Source of the DNA: Gemmatimonadaceae bacterium | GTDB taxonomy: Bacteria; Gemmatimonadota; Gemmatimonadetes; Gemmatimonadales; Gemmatimonadaceae | Reading direction: 5' to 3' | Length of the DNA: 64,000 nucleotides | Assembly (NCBI GenBank): GCA_036496605.1 | Contig: DASXKV010000022.1 | Location: forward strand, 47,036-111,035 | Shown here: positions 1-8,632 of the stretch, one piece after another | Position numbering within the stretch: position 1 is the first letter of the stretch | How the letters are laid out: every line of letters starts with the position of its first letter | The notes under the pieces: model-generated | Database searches by the model: none | Told to the model about the DNA's origin: nothing | The model's input: only the letters and a program-made list of their open reading frames with translations | Program-made: the position numbers and the translations under genes

Positions 1-2
1 GC

Positions 3-1481
3 GTCGCGAGCACATATCTGAAGGAGTCGAACCGGACGGTTGGTCTCTTCATTCCCACGGAGAAGCCCGATCGCACCGAGATTGCCGCGGCGCCGAGCGC
101 TGATTCACTGCTCAAGGGGTACAGGAGCAGCGTGATCGTAGCGACGGGAGAGTCTTTCGATCCGTCGCCGACGAACATCGAATCGCGCCTGCATCGCAGC
201 GCATTGAAATCAGGGCTCCGACTCGCGCTCCTGCCTAAGAAGAATCGGGGCGAAGCCGTTTCCGCGCTGGTGAGTTTGCGAATCGGCAACGAGAAGGCGC
301 TCACGAATCGCGGCATGTTGCCGAATCTCACCGCGCAAATGCTCATGCGGGGGACGAAGTCGCTCAACCGCCAGCAACTTACTGATTCGCTCAACAAACT
401 GACGGCGAAGGTCGCCGTCTCGATGGGGACGGTGGGGAACGTGCGGGCTACCATCGAGACGACGCGGCCGAACTTCGCGGCAACGCTGAAGCTGGTGGCG
501 GACATGCTGCGTCAGCCGGCGTTCGACGCGACGGAGTTCGAGCAGGTGCAGCGTGAGGCCGTTGCGGGCGTCGAGGCCCAACGCGGTGAGCCCGTGATGC
601 TGGGCCAGATCACGTTTGCGCGCGAGATCGGCCGCTACCAGAAGGGTCACCCGCGCTACGTGCCAATGCCGGAAGAGCAGATCGAAGCGTACAAGGCGGC
701 GACGATCGCCGATGTTCGCAAGTTCTATACTGAGCTCTATGGTGCGTCGACAGGTGAACTTGTGGTCGTCGGTGACTTCGATGACGCGGAAATCGCGCGC
801 GTGGCCGCCGATGCCTTTGGGGGCTGGAAAAGCGCGACCGCGTTCAAGTCAATCCCGGTTACGCTCGTGGCGACGAGCACGGGCAAGCGCACGGTGGAGA
901 CACCGGACAAGGCGAACGCATTGTTCGTCGCTGGCGAGACATTCCAGATGAAGGACACCGATCCGGATTACGCGGCGCTGCTCCTCATCAACTACATGCT
1001 TGGCGAGAATCCGCTCGACAGCCGACTCCCGGCACGCATCCGCGTGAAGGAGGGACTGAGCTACGCGGTGCAGTCGGCGCTGAATGTCAGCGCCCTGGAC
1101 CGCGCGGGCCAATGGGTCGCGCTCGCGATTTCCAACCCGTCGAACGCGGACAAAGTAAGCACCGCGTTCTTCGACGAGATGAGCAAGCTCGTGAAGGAAG
1201 GTTTCTCGGCGGACGAAGTGGAGAAGGGGAAGGTGACCTATCTCCAGCGGCGCTCGATGGCGCGTGTGAACGATCTGGCGCTCGCTGGACAACTGGCAAA
1301 CGGCCTCTACCTCGGTCGCACGATGACGTTCGATGGTACGATCGAGCAGAAAATTAAAGCGCTGACCGCGAATGAGGTGAACGCGGCGCTGCGGCGGCTG
1401 TTCGATCCGGCGAAGATGACCGTCGTTATGGCAGGAGATTTTTCAAAGGTCACGCAGGCGGGAAAGCCCCAAGAGCGCTGA
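3..1481 (+). CDS. M16 (insulinase-family) zinc peptidase, C-terminal part; 5' end outside window
   Basis: The reading frame is open from the window edge (codon starting at base 3), so this is the 3' part of a longer gene and the internal ATG/GTG codons are not its real start. The first 45 or so codons encode the typical inter-domain linker (YLKESNRTVGLFIPTEKP). A complete M16 C-terminal half follows: SGLRLALLPKK, the GEAVSALVSLRIGNE strand and the late R-x-x-x-GLSYAVQS segment. The HxxEH zinc motif is absent here (LPNLTAQML stands in its place), as expected for the non-catalytic half of a two-domain M16 protein whose active half would lie upstream. Likely a periplasmic or exported peptidase. 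It ends with TGA just before a strong inverted repeat that separates it from the convergent next gene. Confidence 0.88.
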   Translation, partial: VASTYLKESNRTVGLFIPTEKPDRTEIAAAPSADSLLKGYRSSVIVATGESFDPSPTNIESRLHRSALKSGLRLALLPKKNRGEAVSALVSLRIGNEKALTNRGMLPNLTAQMLMRGTKSLNRQQLTDSLNKLTAKVAVSMGTVGNVRATIETTRPNFAATLKLVADMLRQPAFDATEFEQVQREAVAGVEAQRGEPVMLGQITFAREIGRYQKGHPRYVPMPEEQIEAYKAATIADVRKFYTELYGASTGELVVVGDFDDAEIARVAADAFGGWKSATAFKSIPVTLVATSTGKRTVETPDKANALFVAGETFQMKDTDPDYAALLLINYMLGENPLDSRLPARIRVKEGLSYAVQSALNVSALDRAGQWVALAISNPSNADKVSTAFFDEMSKLVKEGFSADEVEKGKVTYLQRRSMARVNDLALAGQLANGLYLGRTMTFDGTIEQKIKALTANEVNAALRRLFDPAKMTVVMAGDFSKVTQAGKPQER

Positions 1482-1494
1482 GCGCAGAGGTGGC

Positions 1495-1533
1495 GCGCAG
1501 AGCGTGGCGATGACGACACTCCACGCTCTGCGC
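1495..1533. terminator. Bidirectional hairpin between convergent genes
   Basis: Perfect 13-bp arms, GCGCAGAGCGTGG at 1495-1507 and CCACGCTCTGCGC at 1521-1533, enclose a 13-nt loop. It lies between the stop of the M16 gene (1481) and the stop of the minus-strand gene (1543), which is where a shared terminator is expected. No clear T-run follows on either strand, so the terminator role is inferred from position and stem strength. Confidence 0.6.
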
Positions 1534-1542
1534 TCTGCACCT

Positions 1543-4500
1543 TCACTCTCCGCGCCTTCGCTCCTGATCGAGCAGATACGCAGCGAGGACACGCGCCGTA
1601 AAGGGATCTTCGTCGACGTTGCGTGAGTAGGCTTTGAACGCTGCACGCGCGCCCTCGAAATCGCCGAGCTGGATGCGAGCAACGACGACGCCGTTACGCA
1701 CGAGCGAGATCGGCAGCCAATCCACCGAGTCGCGGAGACGAGCGTCGATCAGCGTTTGACCAGCTCGCGACGCTTCCTCGAAATTCCACGAAGCGAGGCC
1801 GTGCAAGAAGTCGATCGCCGCGCGCGCGGGAGCGGGCGCGTTCGCGCGAGTCGCGTACGCGCGCAACGCCGAGTAGAAACTCTCGTCGACGGCGCCGGCG
1901 GTGCCCCCGTGCACGAGTCGTTCGGACTCGCGCATGTCTTCTGCCCACACACGCCAATCGGCCGGGGGTGCCGAACCCACGATTTGGCGGGTGAGCTGGT
2001 CGAGCCGGACGCGCGCTTTCGCATCGTCGTCGTCACGCCTAACGTTGGTGTTCGCCAGTCGCCCGGCGGCCAGCAGCAGACGGAGACGCGCGCCATGAGC
2101 GAGCTCGTCGACGTGCGTAATCTCCGGCAAGACGGACAGCGTCGTGGTCCCGAATGCGCGCTTGCGTCCCGAGAGTGCCGCGGCGATGTCGAAGCGACTC
2201 TCGCCAAGGCCACTCACGCCATCCGCGTTGTCCTTCAGATATCGCGTGCGCTCCGCGCCCAGATCGAGGGCAGGAAAGTAGTCGGAGTTCGGCGTCACCT
2301 GCGTGGAGAGATACGGATGAAGGAGCTGGCGGCCGGCGAGGCGTGTTGCCTCGAGCGCCTCTGGGGTAAGCGGGATCGCGCGGCGTAGATCGTCGGAGAG
2401 CCCAGGGAAGTCGACGACGCGCCAATCGGGTGCGGGAAGCACATGGTCGTTGCTCGCGACGATGAGAATGTCCGCATTCGAGGTGAAGAAAATCTCATAC
2501 GACGCAAAATTCTGATCGAGGGCGGCGAGCACCTGCGTCGCGAGCCTATCATCCAACTCGTAGAGGTGCAGCCACTGCCCGAACACGCCGCCATCGGCGA
2601 GGTGCGTGCGGACGCGTCGATAGAACTCGGTTGTGAACAGACCGGACACGCCGCTCACCCACGGGTTCGAGGGCTCGCTGAGAATGAGATCGAAGCGGCG
2701 GCCGCTGGCGGCGAAATACGACTTCGCATCGTCGAGCACGAAATGGGCGCGCGGATCTTCGAACACGCGTCTGTTGGCGGGAAAAAAGAAGCGCGACGCC
2801 TTGATCATTTCCGGCTCGATCTCGATCGTCGCAAGGTGCCTAACGTTTGGACTGCCGAGCAACAAGTGCGACGTCATGCCCGAGCCCTGGCCGATGACGG
2901 CGACCTCCCGGGCGTTGGGATGGTGCGCGAGGGTGACGATCGGGAGGAGAACCTGCGTTGCGATGTCGTCCGCGAGCGGCCGTGGCGGTCCGGAGCGCGA
3001 CGGATTCTTCCAGAACTCGTCCATCGATGCGTCGGGCTTGCCATTCGTCGAAAGCGTGATGAAACCGCTCTGCATCCGGCGGATGCTTACCGTTGCGGTG
3101 CGGCCGTCACGGTAAAAGGGGACCGTGTATTCGCCCTTCTTCGGCAAGACCGCATAGCGATAGACGCCACTCGTCAGGCGCATTGGGTCGAAGTCGACGA
3201 CGATGATATTGAGTGCGACGAAGCCGGCGAGCAGGACGGTGACGCCCATCAGCCGCGAGGTCGACGGCGGCCGGAGGCGTGTCGAGGGGCGCGTCATGTC
3301 GCCTTCCCCAGCGCGCGCCACGACGAGCAGCAGGGCGAGTCCCAGCGCGATGTCGACCAGGGCGCCGGTGATGAGCAGCAGCTTGAGGCCGAGCACCGGC
3401 ATGAGAATGAGTCCGGCAATCAATACGCCCGCGATGGAGCCAAGCGTGTTGACGCCGTAGACGGCGCCGATCGCCCGCTCCCCGCGGACACGCCCACCGT
3501 CGTCCATCAGCATCTTGGTAATGAGCGGGAGCGTGATGCCAGCGCAGAACGTTGCCGGGAGCATCACGAGGAGACAGATCGCATAACGAGCGACGAGAAA
3601 GCCACGGTATCCGGCGTTACTCTGCTTGAATGTGTCGAGCAGGGTAGCCACCCAGCTGAACGACGCGACATAGAGCGGCAGCGTCGCGATGGCCAGCATA
3701 CCCATGATGCACTGCACCACTCCGAGCAGTGACAGCGGACTGGCTGCTCGATCGGCGCGACCGCGAATCCAGAAGGCGCCCAATGCGAGACCGAGGATGA
3801 ACGCCGACAGCATCAGCTCGAACGAATGGGTCGCGCTGCCGAGGACGAGCGAGAGCATGCGGATCCAGGCGATCTCGTAGATAAACGACGCGACGGCGGT
3901 TCCGAACGAGACGGCGAGCAGCAGCGCGACCGGCGTGGGGCTCGCTGGGATCGCGTGCCCGTTAGGCAGAACGGGAGTGACGGCCGCGGCTTCCTCCGCG
4001 GGAGCCGACGCCATGAGCCGTGCGCCGAGCGCGACGACGCCGGCAGCGATGAAGTTGAGAATCGCCGCGGTGATGAGCGTTCCGGGCAGCCCAACGCGAT
4101 CGAGCAGGACAAAGCCCGCGAGCAGGACGCCTCCAGCCGCGCCGAAACTGTTGGCGAAATACAGCAGGCCGAGGACGCGACCGGCGCGTTCGCGAAGCAG
4201 GCGAATCGCGCCCGCGCTCATGAGCGGGAACGTGGTCCCGAGCAGGATGGACTGCGGCAGGATCATGAGCCCGGCGAGGAGCCATTTGACCGCCACCAGC
4301 GACCAGCCGCCGGCCAGCGCGGGGAAGATCGAGTCGTACGCAACGTTGGAGATGTCGACGTAGACGTAGTTGAAGGCGAGGCCAATCAAGCCAATGCCCG
4401 CCTCGATGCCCGCGTACCAGAGCAAGGGATGGCGAAGGCGCTCCGAGCGCTGCCCAACGAGGAGGGATCCTAGCGACATCCCTCCGAGGAAGATCACGAG

Positions 4501-4623
4501 GACGATGATCTGCGCATACGCGCTGTGGCCGACAAGGAGGCTGAGGTAGCGGCTCCAGATCGACTCGTAGATGAGTCCCGCGGCGCCAGAAATGACGAAA
4601 ACGAGAGTGAGGAGCGCGAGCAC
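1543..4623 (-). CDS. Fused MFS-like membrane / spermidine-synthase-like protein
   Basis: 1026 residues. The N-terminal 450 or so are highly hydrophobic, begin with the typical AGLIYESIWSRYLSLLVGHS segment and contain about 12 membrane helices. A methyltransferase/spermidine-synthase fold follows at about 550-700, with a SAM/dcSAM-binding loop (VIGQGSGMTSHLLL), an acidic residue after strand 2 (IEIEPEMIKA), LDDAKSYF, and the diagnostic LILSEPSNPWVSGV. The last 280 residues look alpha-helical and may be TPR-like. The architecture matches the 'fused MFS/spermidine synthase' family common in soil bacteria. The substrate is unknown, and true polyamine synthesis should not be assumed. The ATG at 4623 is directly preceded by the heptamer array. 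Confidence 0.85.
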   Translation of the reverse strand: MLALLTLVFVISGAAGLIYESIWSRYLSLLVGHSAYAQIIVLVIFLGGMSLGSLLVGQRSERLRHPLLWYAGIEAGIGLIGLAFNYVYVDISNVAYDSIFPALAGGWSLVAVKWLLAGLMILPQSILLGTTFPLMSAGAIRLLRERAGRVLGLLYFANSFGAAGGVLLAGFVLLDRVGLPGTLITAAILNFIAAGVVALGARLMASAPAEEAAAVTPVLPNGHAIPASPTPVALLLAVSFGTAVASFIYEIAWIRMLSLVLGSATHSFELMLSAFILGLALGAFWIRGRADRAASPLSLLGVVQCIMGMLAIATLPLYVASFSWVATLLDTFKQSNAGYRGFLVARYAICLLVMLPATFCAGITLPLITKMLMDDGGRVRGERAIGAVYGVNTLGSIAGVLIAGLILMPVLGLKLLLITGALVDIALGLALLLVVARAGEGDMTRPSTRLRPPSTSRLMGVTVLLAGFVALNIIVVDFDPMRLTSGVYRYAVLPKKGEYTVPFYRDGRTATVSIRRMQSGFITLSTNGKPDASMDEFWKNPSRSGPPRPLADDIATQVLLPIVTLAHHPNAREVAVIGQGSGMTSHLLLGSPNVRHLATIEIEPEMIKASRFFFPANRRVFEDPRAHFVLDDAKSYFAASGRRFDLILSEPSNPWVSGVSGLFTTEFYRRVRTHLADGGVFGQWLHLYELDDRLATQVLAALDQNFASYEIFFTSNADILIVASNDHVLPAPDWRVVDFPGLSDDLRRAIPLTPEALEATRLAGRQLLHPYLSTQVTPNSDYFPALDLGAERTRYLKDNADGVSGLGESRFDIAAALSGRKRAFGTTTLSVLPEITHVDELAHGARLRLLLAAGRLANTNVRRDDDDAKARVRLDQLTRQIVGSAPPADWRVWAEDMRESERLVHGGTAGAVDESFYSALRAYATRANAPAPARAAIDFLHGLASWNFEEASRAGQTLIDARLRDSVDWLPISLVRNGVVVARIQLGDFEGARAAFKAYSRNVDEDPFTARVLAAYLLDQERRRGE

Positions 4624-4650
4624 GGCGTAGGGCGTTGGGCGTGGAACGTA

Positions 4651-4860
4651 CAGGGTAGAGGGCGGAGGGTCGCGGGCGGAGGGTAGAGGGTATTGGGTAG
4701 AGGGCGGAGGGTGGAGGATAGAGCGTATTCCGTGAAGTTCTGGGTGGTGAGGGCTCCCGTTTTGACCCCTCCACGCTCTCCTCAGCGACCCTCCACCCGC
4801 TGCCCTCTACCCTCTACTCTCCGCCCTCTACCCTCTACCCCTCTACCCTCTACCCTCTAC
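4651..4860. repeat. Opposed 7-bp tandem repeats (GGGTAGA-type / CCCTCTA-type)
   Basis: From about 4651 to 4730 the plus strand carries degenerate GGGTAGA/GGGCGGA units. From about 4768 to 4860 it carries the complement, with many CCCTCTA units (best at 4803-4858). The two arms could fold into a long imperfect hairpin with a loop around 4731-4767. The array fills the divergent spacer between the MFS/synthase gene and the tetR gene. The same architecture with different heptamers recurs at about 37.64-37.74 kb and 51.56-51.71 kb. Confidence 0.8.
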
Positions 4861-4892
4861 GCATACGCTGAAACCTGGACAATGATTGGGCC

Positions 4893-4943
4893 GATATATC
4901 CGCAGATATATCGTACTGTCGACAGATATATCTGCGGCATATC
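4893..4943. promoter_or_regulatory. Long AT-rich inverted repeat upstream of tetR (candidate operator)
   Basis: Arm 1 is GATATATCCGCAGATATATC (4893-4912) and arm 2 is AGATATATCTGCGGCATATC (4924-4943), with 11 nt between them. The arms are near-perfect reverse complements, and each contains the self-complementary unit GATATATC. This is strikingly AT-rich for the region. It lies 70 bp upstream of the tetR start, where promoter and operator elements are expected. Confidence 0.6.
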
Positions 4944-4964
4944 ACAAACGTCGGCGAATTGAAA

Positions 4965-4980
4965 GCAAGTAACTACTTGC
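4965..4980. promoter_or_regulatory. Perfect palindrome GCAAGTA-AC-TACTTGC, candidate TetR operator
   Basis: A 16-bp perfect inverted repeat (7-bp arms, 2-bp centre) ends 33 bp before the tetR ATG. TetR/AcrR-type regulators of RND pumps usually bind such short palindromes over their own promoters, so autoregulation of the tetR-tolC-adaptor-RND operon is the simplest reading. Confidence 0.65.
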
Positions 4981-5013
4981 ATTCACCTGAATCCCCATCT
5001 AGAATCCGCCGCC

Positions 5014-5652
5014 ATGGATACTCGTGAACGAATCCTCCAAGCGGCAGCGCGTGTCTACGCGCAGCACGGATTTCGCGGCGCGACCACCCGCCTGATTGCC
5101 ATAGAAGCCGGCGTCAATGAAGTCAGCTTGTTCCGTACCTTCGGATCCAAGGCGTCGCTGTTCGAGGCGATGATGCAGTCGCATGCGTCTTCGTTGCCCG
5201 CCCCGACGCTCCCTGAGAATCCCGGGGACCCACAGACCGAGATCACGCCGTGGTGTGCCGCGGTTCTCGCACACATGCGGCAGTGGCGCTCGATCATCCG
5301 GAAGTCCTTCGGCGAGCTCGAGGAGCGACCCGAGGCCGCAATCGTGATGTGCGAAGGCCCCAACTGTGCCGCCGTCGCGCTCACCACCTACGTGGAGCGC
5401 CTGCAGGCAGCAGGATTCGCGGATGACACCGCGGACGTAGCAACCGCCGTTTCCATGTTCATGTCGTCGATGTTCGGGGATGCGATCGGCCGTGACGTCT
5501 TGCCGCCGCAGGCGTTCCCGCAGCCGGAGGAAGAGGCGCCGGCGAAGTACGTCAGCGTGTTCCTGCGCGCCGTCGGTGCGTTAGGCGCGGGCGATGCCGT
5601 CCCGCTCAGGACCGCGTACGACGCGAGCGGCCGTCGGGCGGCATCGCAGTAA
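5014..5652 (+). CDS. TetR/AcrR-family transcriptional regulator of the efflux operon
   Basis: 212 residues. The N-terminal HTH is canonical: TRERILQAAARVYAQHGFRG, then ATTRLIAIEAGVNEVSLFRT and FGSKASLFEAMM (residues about 3-52). The C-terminal ligand-binding region is divergent, as usual. The ATG at 5014 is the first start after the palindrome at 4965-4980. The outer-membrane factor gene begins 35 bp downstream on the same strand, so this is probably the local repressor of the pump. The CGTTAGGC word lies near the 3' end of the gene (5579-5586). Confidence 0.9.
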   Translation: MDTRERILQAAARVYAQHGFRGATTRLIAIEAGVNEVSLFRTFGSKASLFEAMMQSHASSLPAPTLPENPGDPQTEITPWCAAVLAHMRQWRSIIRKSFGELEERPEAAIVMCEGPNCAAVALTTYVERLQAAGFADDTADVATAVSMFMSSMFGDAIGRDVLPPQAFPQPEEEAPAKYVSVFLRAVGALGAGDAVPLRTAYDASGRRAASQ

Positions 5653-5687
5653 GCCGCCAAACAATCACCATCATCACCGTAGGGATC

Positions 5688-7433
5688 ATGTCTCGGACCC
5701 ACAGCCGAGGTGTCACCATCGCCGCCGTCAGCACGCTCGTTGCGCTCACGGTTCAGGCCCCGCGACCCCTTGGAGCACAGCAGGACACCGTTCGTCAAGC
5801 ACCAGCGGTCGCGGGGCGCCGCCTCTCGCTCCAGGATGCACTCAAGGCGGCCGAAGCGCAGAGCGAGGCGGTCCAGATCGCACGCGCCGGCCTAACGAGG
5901 GCGGAGGGCCAGCGCTACCAGGCGCGGAGTCAGTACATGCCGCAGGTCAGCGCGGTCGCGATCTATCAGCGAACGCTCAACTCGCAGTTCCAGGGCGTCA
6001 GCTTCGGCGCGCCGGCCGATACGTCGACCACGCCACGACCGCAGGCGCTCTGCGCGCCGTCGATTGCCGCCAACGCGAAGCCGGCGGATATCCAGGCCGC
6101 GCTGGCGCAGGCGAGTACGTGTCAGGCGGCGTCGGGTGGCTTCAACTTTCAGAGCGTGGGCTTCGGCGCGCCGAACCAGTACACGGCTGGTCTGAACTTC
6201 TCACAGAACGTCTACACCGGCGGACGCGTGTCCGGTCAGTACCAGGCGGCGAAGTCCGGACGCAACTCGGCCGCCATCGAGGTTGCGGCGCAGCGAGCGC
6301 AGCTCGCGCTCGATGTGACGCAGGCGTACTACGACGCCGCGCTCGCCGATCGGCTCGTGTCCATTCAGGAGTCTGCGCTCTCCCAAACGGAGGAGATCCT
6401 CCGGCAGACGCGCGTCGCGAAGCAAGTCGGCAATCAAGCCGAGTTCGACCTGCTGCGCGCCCAAGTCACGCGGGACAACCAGGTTCCCGTCGTGCTCCAG
6501 GCGCGGAACACGCGCGAGGTCGCGTATTACCGGCTTAAGCAGTTGCTCAACTTACCGATGGACGGTGCCTTGGCACTCACGACTCAGCTCGACGACTCGA
6601 CGGCGACGTCGAGCACCGTGCTCGCGGCCGTGAACGCTGGCAGCTCGCGCGCGATCTCACCCGCGGCGGCGACCGTCGCGTCGATGGTCGTCGATACGAA
6701 CGTCAGCAGTCGCGCGCCCGTCCGGGAGCTGGAGGAGAACGTTCGTGCGCAGGAGGGACTGCTCAAAGCAGCGCATGGCGAGCGTTTGCCCTTCGTGCAG
6801 ATCACGTCCGGATACCAGCGACTGTACTTCCCGACGAATCTGGTCCTGCAACTCAACAATGCGCGCATCAACTGGACGGTCGGCATCACGGCATCGTTGC
6901 CGATCTTTGACGGAGGCAAGATCAAGGGCGATGAGCTGATTGCTCAGGCGAACCTTGACCAGGCGCGCGCGCAACTGCAGCAGACGCGCGAGGTCGCGGC
7001 GCTCGATGGACGTGTCGCACTCAGCGCACTGCAGCAGGCCGAAGCAACGTGGCAAGCGAGTGCGGGAACGGCCCAGCAGGCCGAACGCGCGTACAACATC
7101 GATCAGATCCGATATCGCGAGGGGATCTCGACGCAGACGGATCTTTCGCAGTCGCGAATTCTGCTCGAACAGGCGCAGGCGAATCGAGCGCAAGCCGCTC
7201 GTGACCTGGCGGTGGCGCGAGTGAAGATCGCGCTCTTGAGGGACCTCCCGCTCCAGGCAGCAGGAGCAGGCGCGCAGGCGCAGTCGCAGTCACAAACGCA
7301 ATCGGGCAGTGCGGTGAACGGTTCGGCGCCAGGAGCGCAGAGCGGTGGCGCAACACAGCAAACGCCCACACGAACGCAGACACAAGCCGCCGCGAGCGCG
7401 AGCGGAGTTTCCGGGGGAGGTATCACGCCATGA
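5688..7433 (+). CDS. TolC-like outer-membrane efflux protein
   Basis: 581 residues with an N-terminal signal peptide (SRGVTIAAVSTLVALTVQA). It has the two-repeat outer-membrane efflux protein fold: LSLQDALKAAEAQSEAVQIA at the start, long Ala/Gln-rich helices, the strand segment YTAGLNFSQNVYTGGRVSGQ in repeat 1, and WTVGITASLPIFDGGKIKGD in repeat 2. The last 60 or so residues are a low-complexity Gln/Ser/Thr/Ala tail (QAQSQSQTQSQS), unusual in this family and probably periplasmic and disordered. It overlaps the next gene by 4 bp (ATGA at 7430-7433), which suggests translational coupling with the adaptor. Confidence 0.92.
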   Translation: MSRTHSRGVTIAAVSTLVALTVQAPRPLGAQQDTVRQAPAVAGRRLSLQDALKAAEAQSEAVQIARAGLTRAEGQRYQARSQYMPQVSAVAIYQRTLNSQFQGVSFGAPADTSTTPRPQALCAPSIAANAKPADIQAALAQASTCQAASGGFNFQSVGFGAPNQYTAGLNFSQNVYTGGRVSGQYQAAKSGRNSAAIEVAAQRAQLALDVTQAYYDAALADRLVSIQESALSQTEEILRQTRVAKQVGNQAEFDLLRAQVTRDNQVPVVLQARNTREVAYYRLKQLLNLPMDGALALTTQLDDSTATSSTVLAAVNAGSSRAISPAAATVASMVVDTNVSSRAPVRELEENVRAQEGLLKAAHGERLPFVQITSGYQRLYFPTNLVLQLNNARINWTVGITASLPIFDGGKIKGDELIAQANLDQARAQLQQTREVAALDGRVALSALQQAEATWQASAGTAQQAERAYNIDQIRYREGISTQTDLSQSRILLEQAQANRAQAARDLAVARVKIALLRDLPLQAAGAGAQAQSQSQTQSGSAVNGSAPGAQSGGATQQTPTRTQTQAAASASGVSGGGITP

Positions 7434-8566
7434 GTACGATACGGCAGGCGAGACGGGGGGCACGCGGAATCATTGGTTTGACGCTGCTGGCGGCAACGAC
7501 CATCGGCGCGGCCGCATGTCGCCGCGGCGATGCGAACGCGGAGCCGGCAACGACCGAGTCCGTGGTCATTGGCCCCGAGAACATCGTGATTGTCTCGGAG
7601 CAGGATATTCGAACGGGGCCGGCGTTGTCCGGTTCGCTCGCTCCCGAGCGCGAAGCGACCGTGCGATCGGAGCTGTCGGCGCCGGTCGTCGAGACGATGA
7701 TCGATCAGGGTCAGCACGTCAACGCGGGACAGCTCCTCATGCGTCTGGACGACACTGCGATTCGCGATCAAGCGACATCGGCGCGGTCGGCGGTGACAAC
7801 GGCGCAGGCGAATCTGACCGTTGCCCAGCACGAGCAGAGTCGCAACGAAGCGCTCTTGAAGGCAGGCGCGATCGCCGAGCGCGCGGTAGAGCAGTCGCGG
7901 GCGCAGGTGACTGCCGCGCAGGCGCAATTGGCGACGGCGCAGGCGCAGCAGGCGTCGGCGGAAAAGATGTTATCGAACACGCGCATCACCGCACCCTTTA
8001 CGGGCATCGTGAGCGCGAGGTCGGTGAACGCGGGTGACGTCGTGTCATCGGGGACGGCTCTCGTGACGGTGGTCGATCCATCGACGATGCGACTCGAAGC
8101 GTCGGTCCCTGCCGAGGCGTTAGGCGCGATTCGCCTCGGCGCGCCAGTTGATTTTTCAGTGACGGGCTACCCCAACCGTCATTTCACCGGTCGCGTGACG
8201 CGGATCAACCCAATCGCAGATCCGGCGACGCGACAGGTGCGCATCATCGCTTCGCTGCCGAACACCGGTGGGACGCTCGTCGGTGGCCTCTTTGCCGAGG
8301 GGCGCGTGTCGAGCGAGTCTCATCGCGCGGCGGTCGTGCCGCAGAGCGCGGTGGACGAACGCGGACTGCGGCCGAGTGTCGTTAGGCTGAAGAGCGGCCG
8401 GACGGAAAAGACGGAAGTCTCCCTGGGCCTTCGCGACGCCGCGACGGAGACGGTTGAGATCACGCAGGGCCTCTCGGCGGGTGACACGGTGTTGTTAGGC
8501 GCCGCGCGCGGCATCAGCGTGGGAACGCCGGTTCGTGTCTCGACGCCGAATGACGTGAAGAAATGA
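7430..8566 (+). CDS. RND efflux periplasmic adaptor (membrane fusion protein), lipoprotein
   Basis: 378 residues. The signal sequence ends in a lipobox (TTIGAAAC), so it is probably an inner-membrane-anchored lipoprotein. It has the lipoyl/barrel-sandwich halves (VRSELSAPVVETMIDQGQHV and ITAPFTGIVSARSVNAGDVV) split by a Gln/Ala-rich alpha-hairpin (residues about 110-180), then beta-barrel and membrane-proximal domains. It bridges the TolC-like channel and the RND pump encoded on either side. CGTTAGGC words occur at 8118, 8380 and (as TGTTAGGC) 8494. Confidence 0.93.
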   Translation: MSTIRQARRGARGIIGLTLLAATTIGAAACRRGDANAEPATTESVVIGPENIVIVSEQDIRTGPALSGSLAPEREATVRSELSAPVVETMIDQGQHVNAGQLLMRLDDTAIRDQATSARSAVTTAQANLTVAQHEQSRNEALLKAGAIAERAVEQSRAQVTAAQAQLATAQAQQASAEKMLSNTRITAPFTGIVSARSVNAGDVVSSGTALVTVVDPSTMRLEASVPAEALGAIRLGAPVDFSVTGYPNRHFTGRVTRINPIADPATRQVRIIASLPNTGGTLVGGLFAEGRVSSESHRAAVVPQSAVDERGLRPSVVRLKSGRTEKTEVSLGLRDAATETVEITQGLSAGDTVLLGAARGISVGTPVRVSTPNDVKK

Positions 8567-8632
8567 TGATGGCTGTTGGCGGCAATCGACTACCAGCCAC
8601 CAGTCACGGACAATAGACCAAACGCTAAGGCC

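Noticed and set aside
2443..3732. 429-codon plus-strand frame opposite the MFS/synthase gene
   Set aside because: GC-rich shadow of a real gene: Arg/Glu/His/Asp-rich, no family-like segment, wholly inside another coding region.
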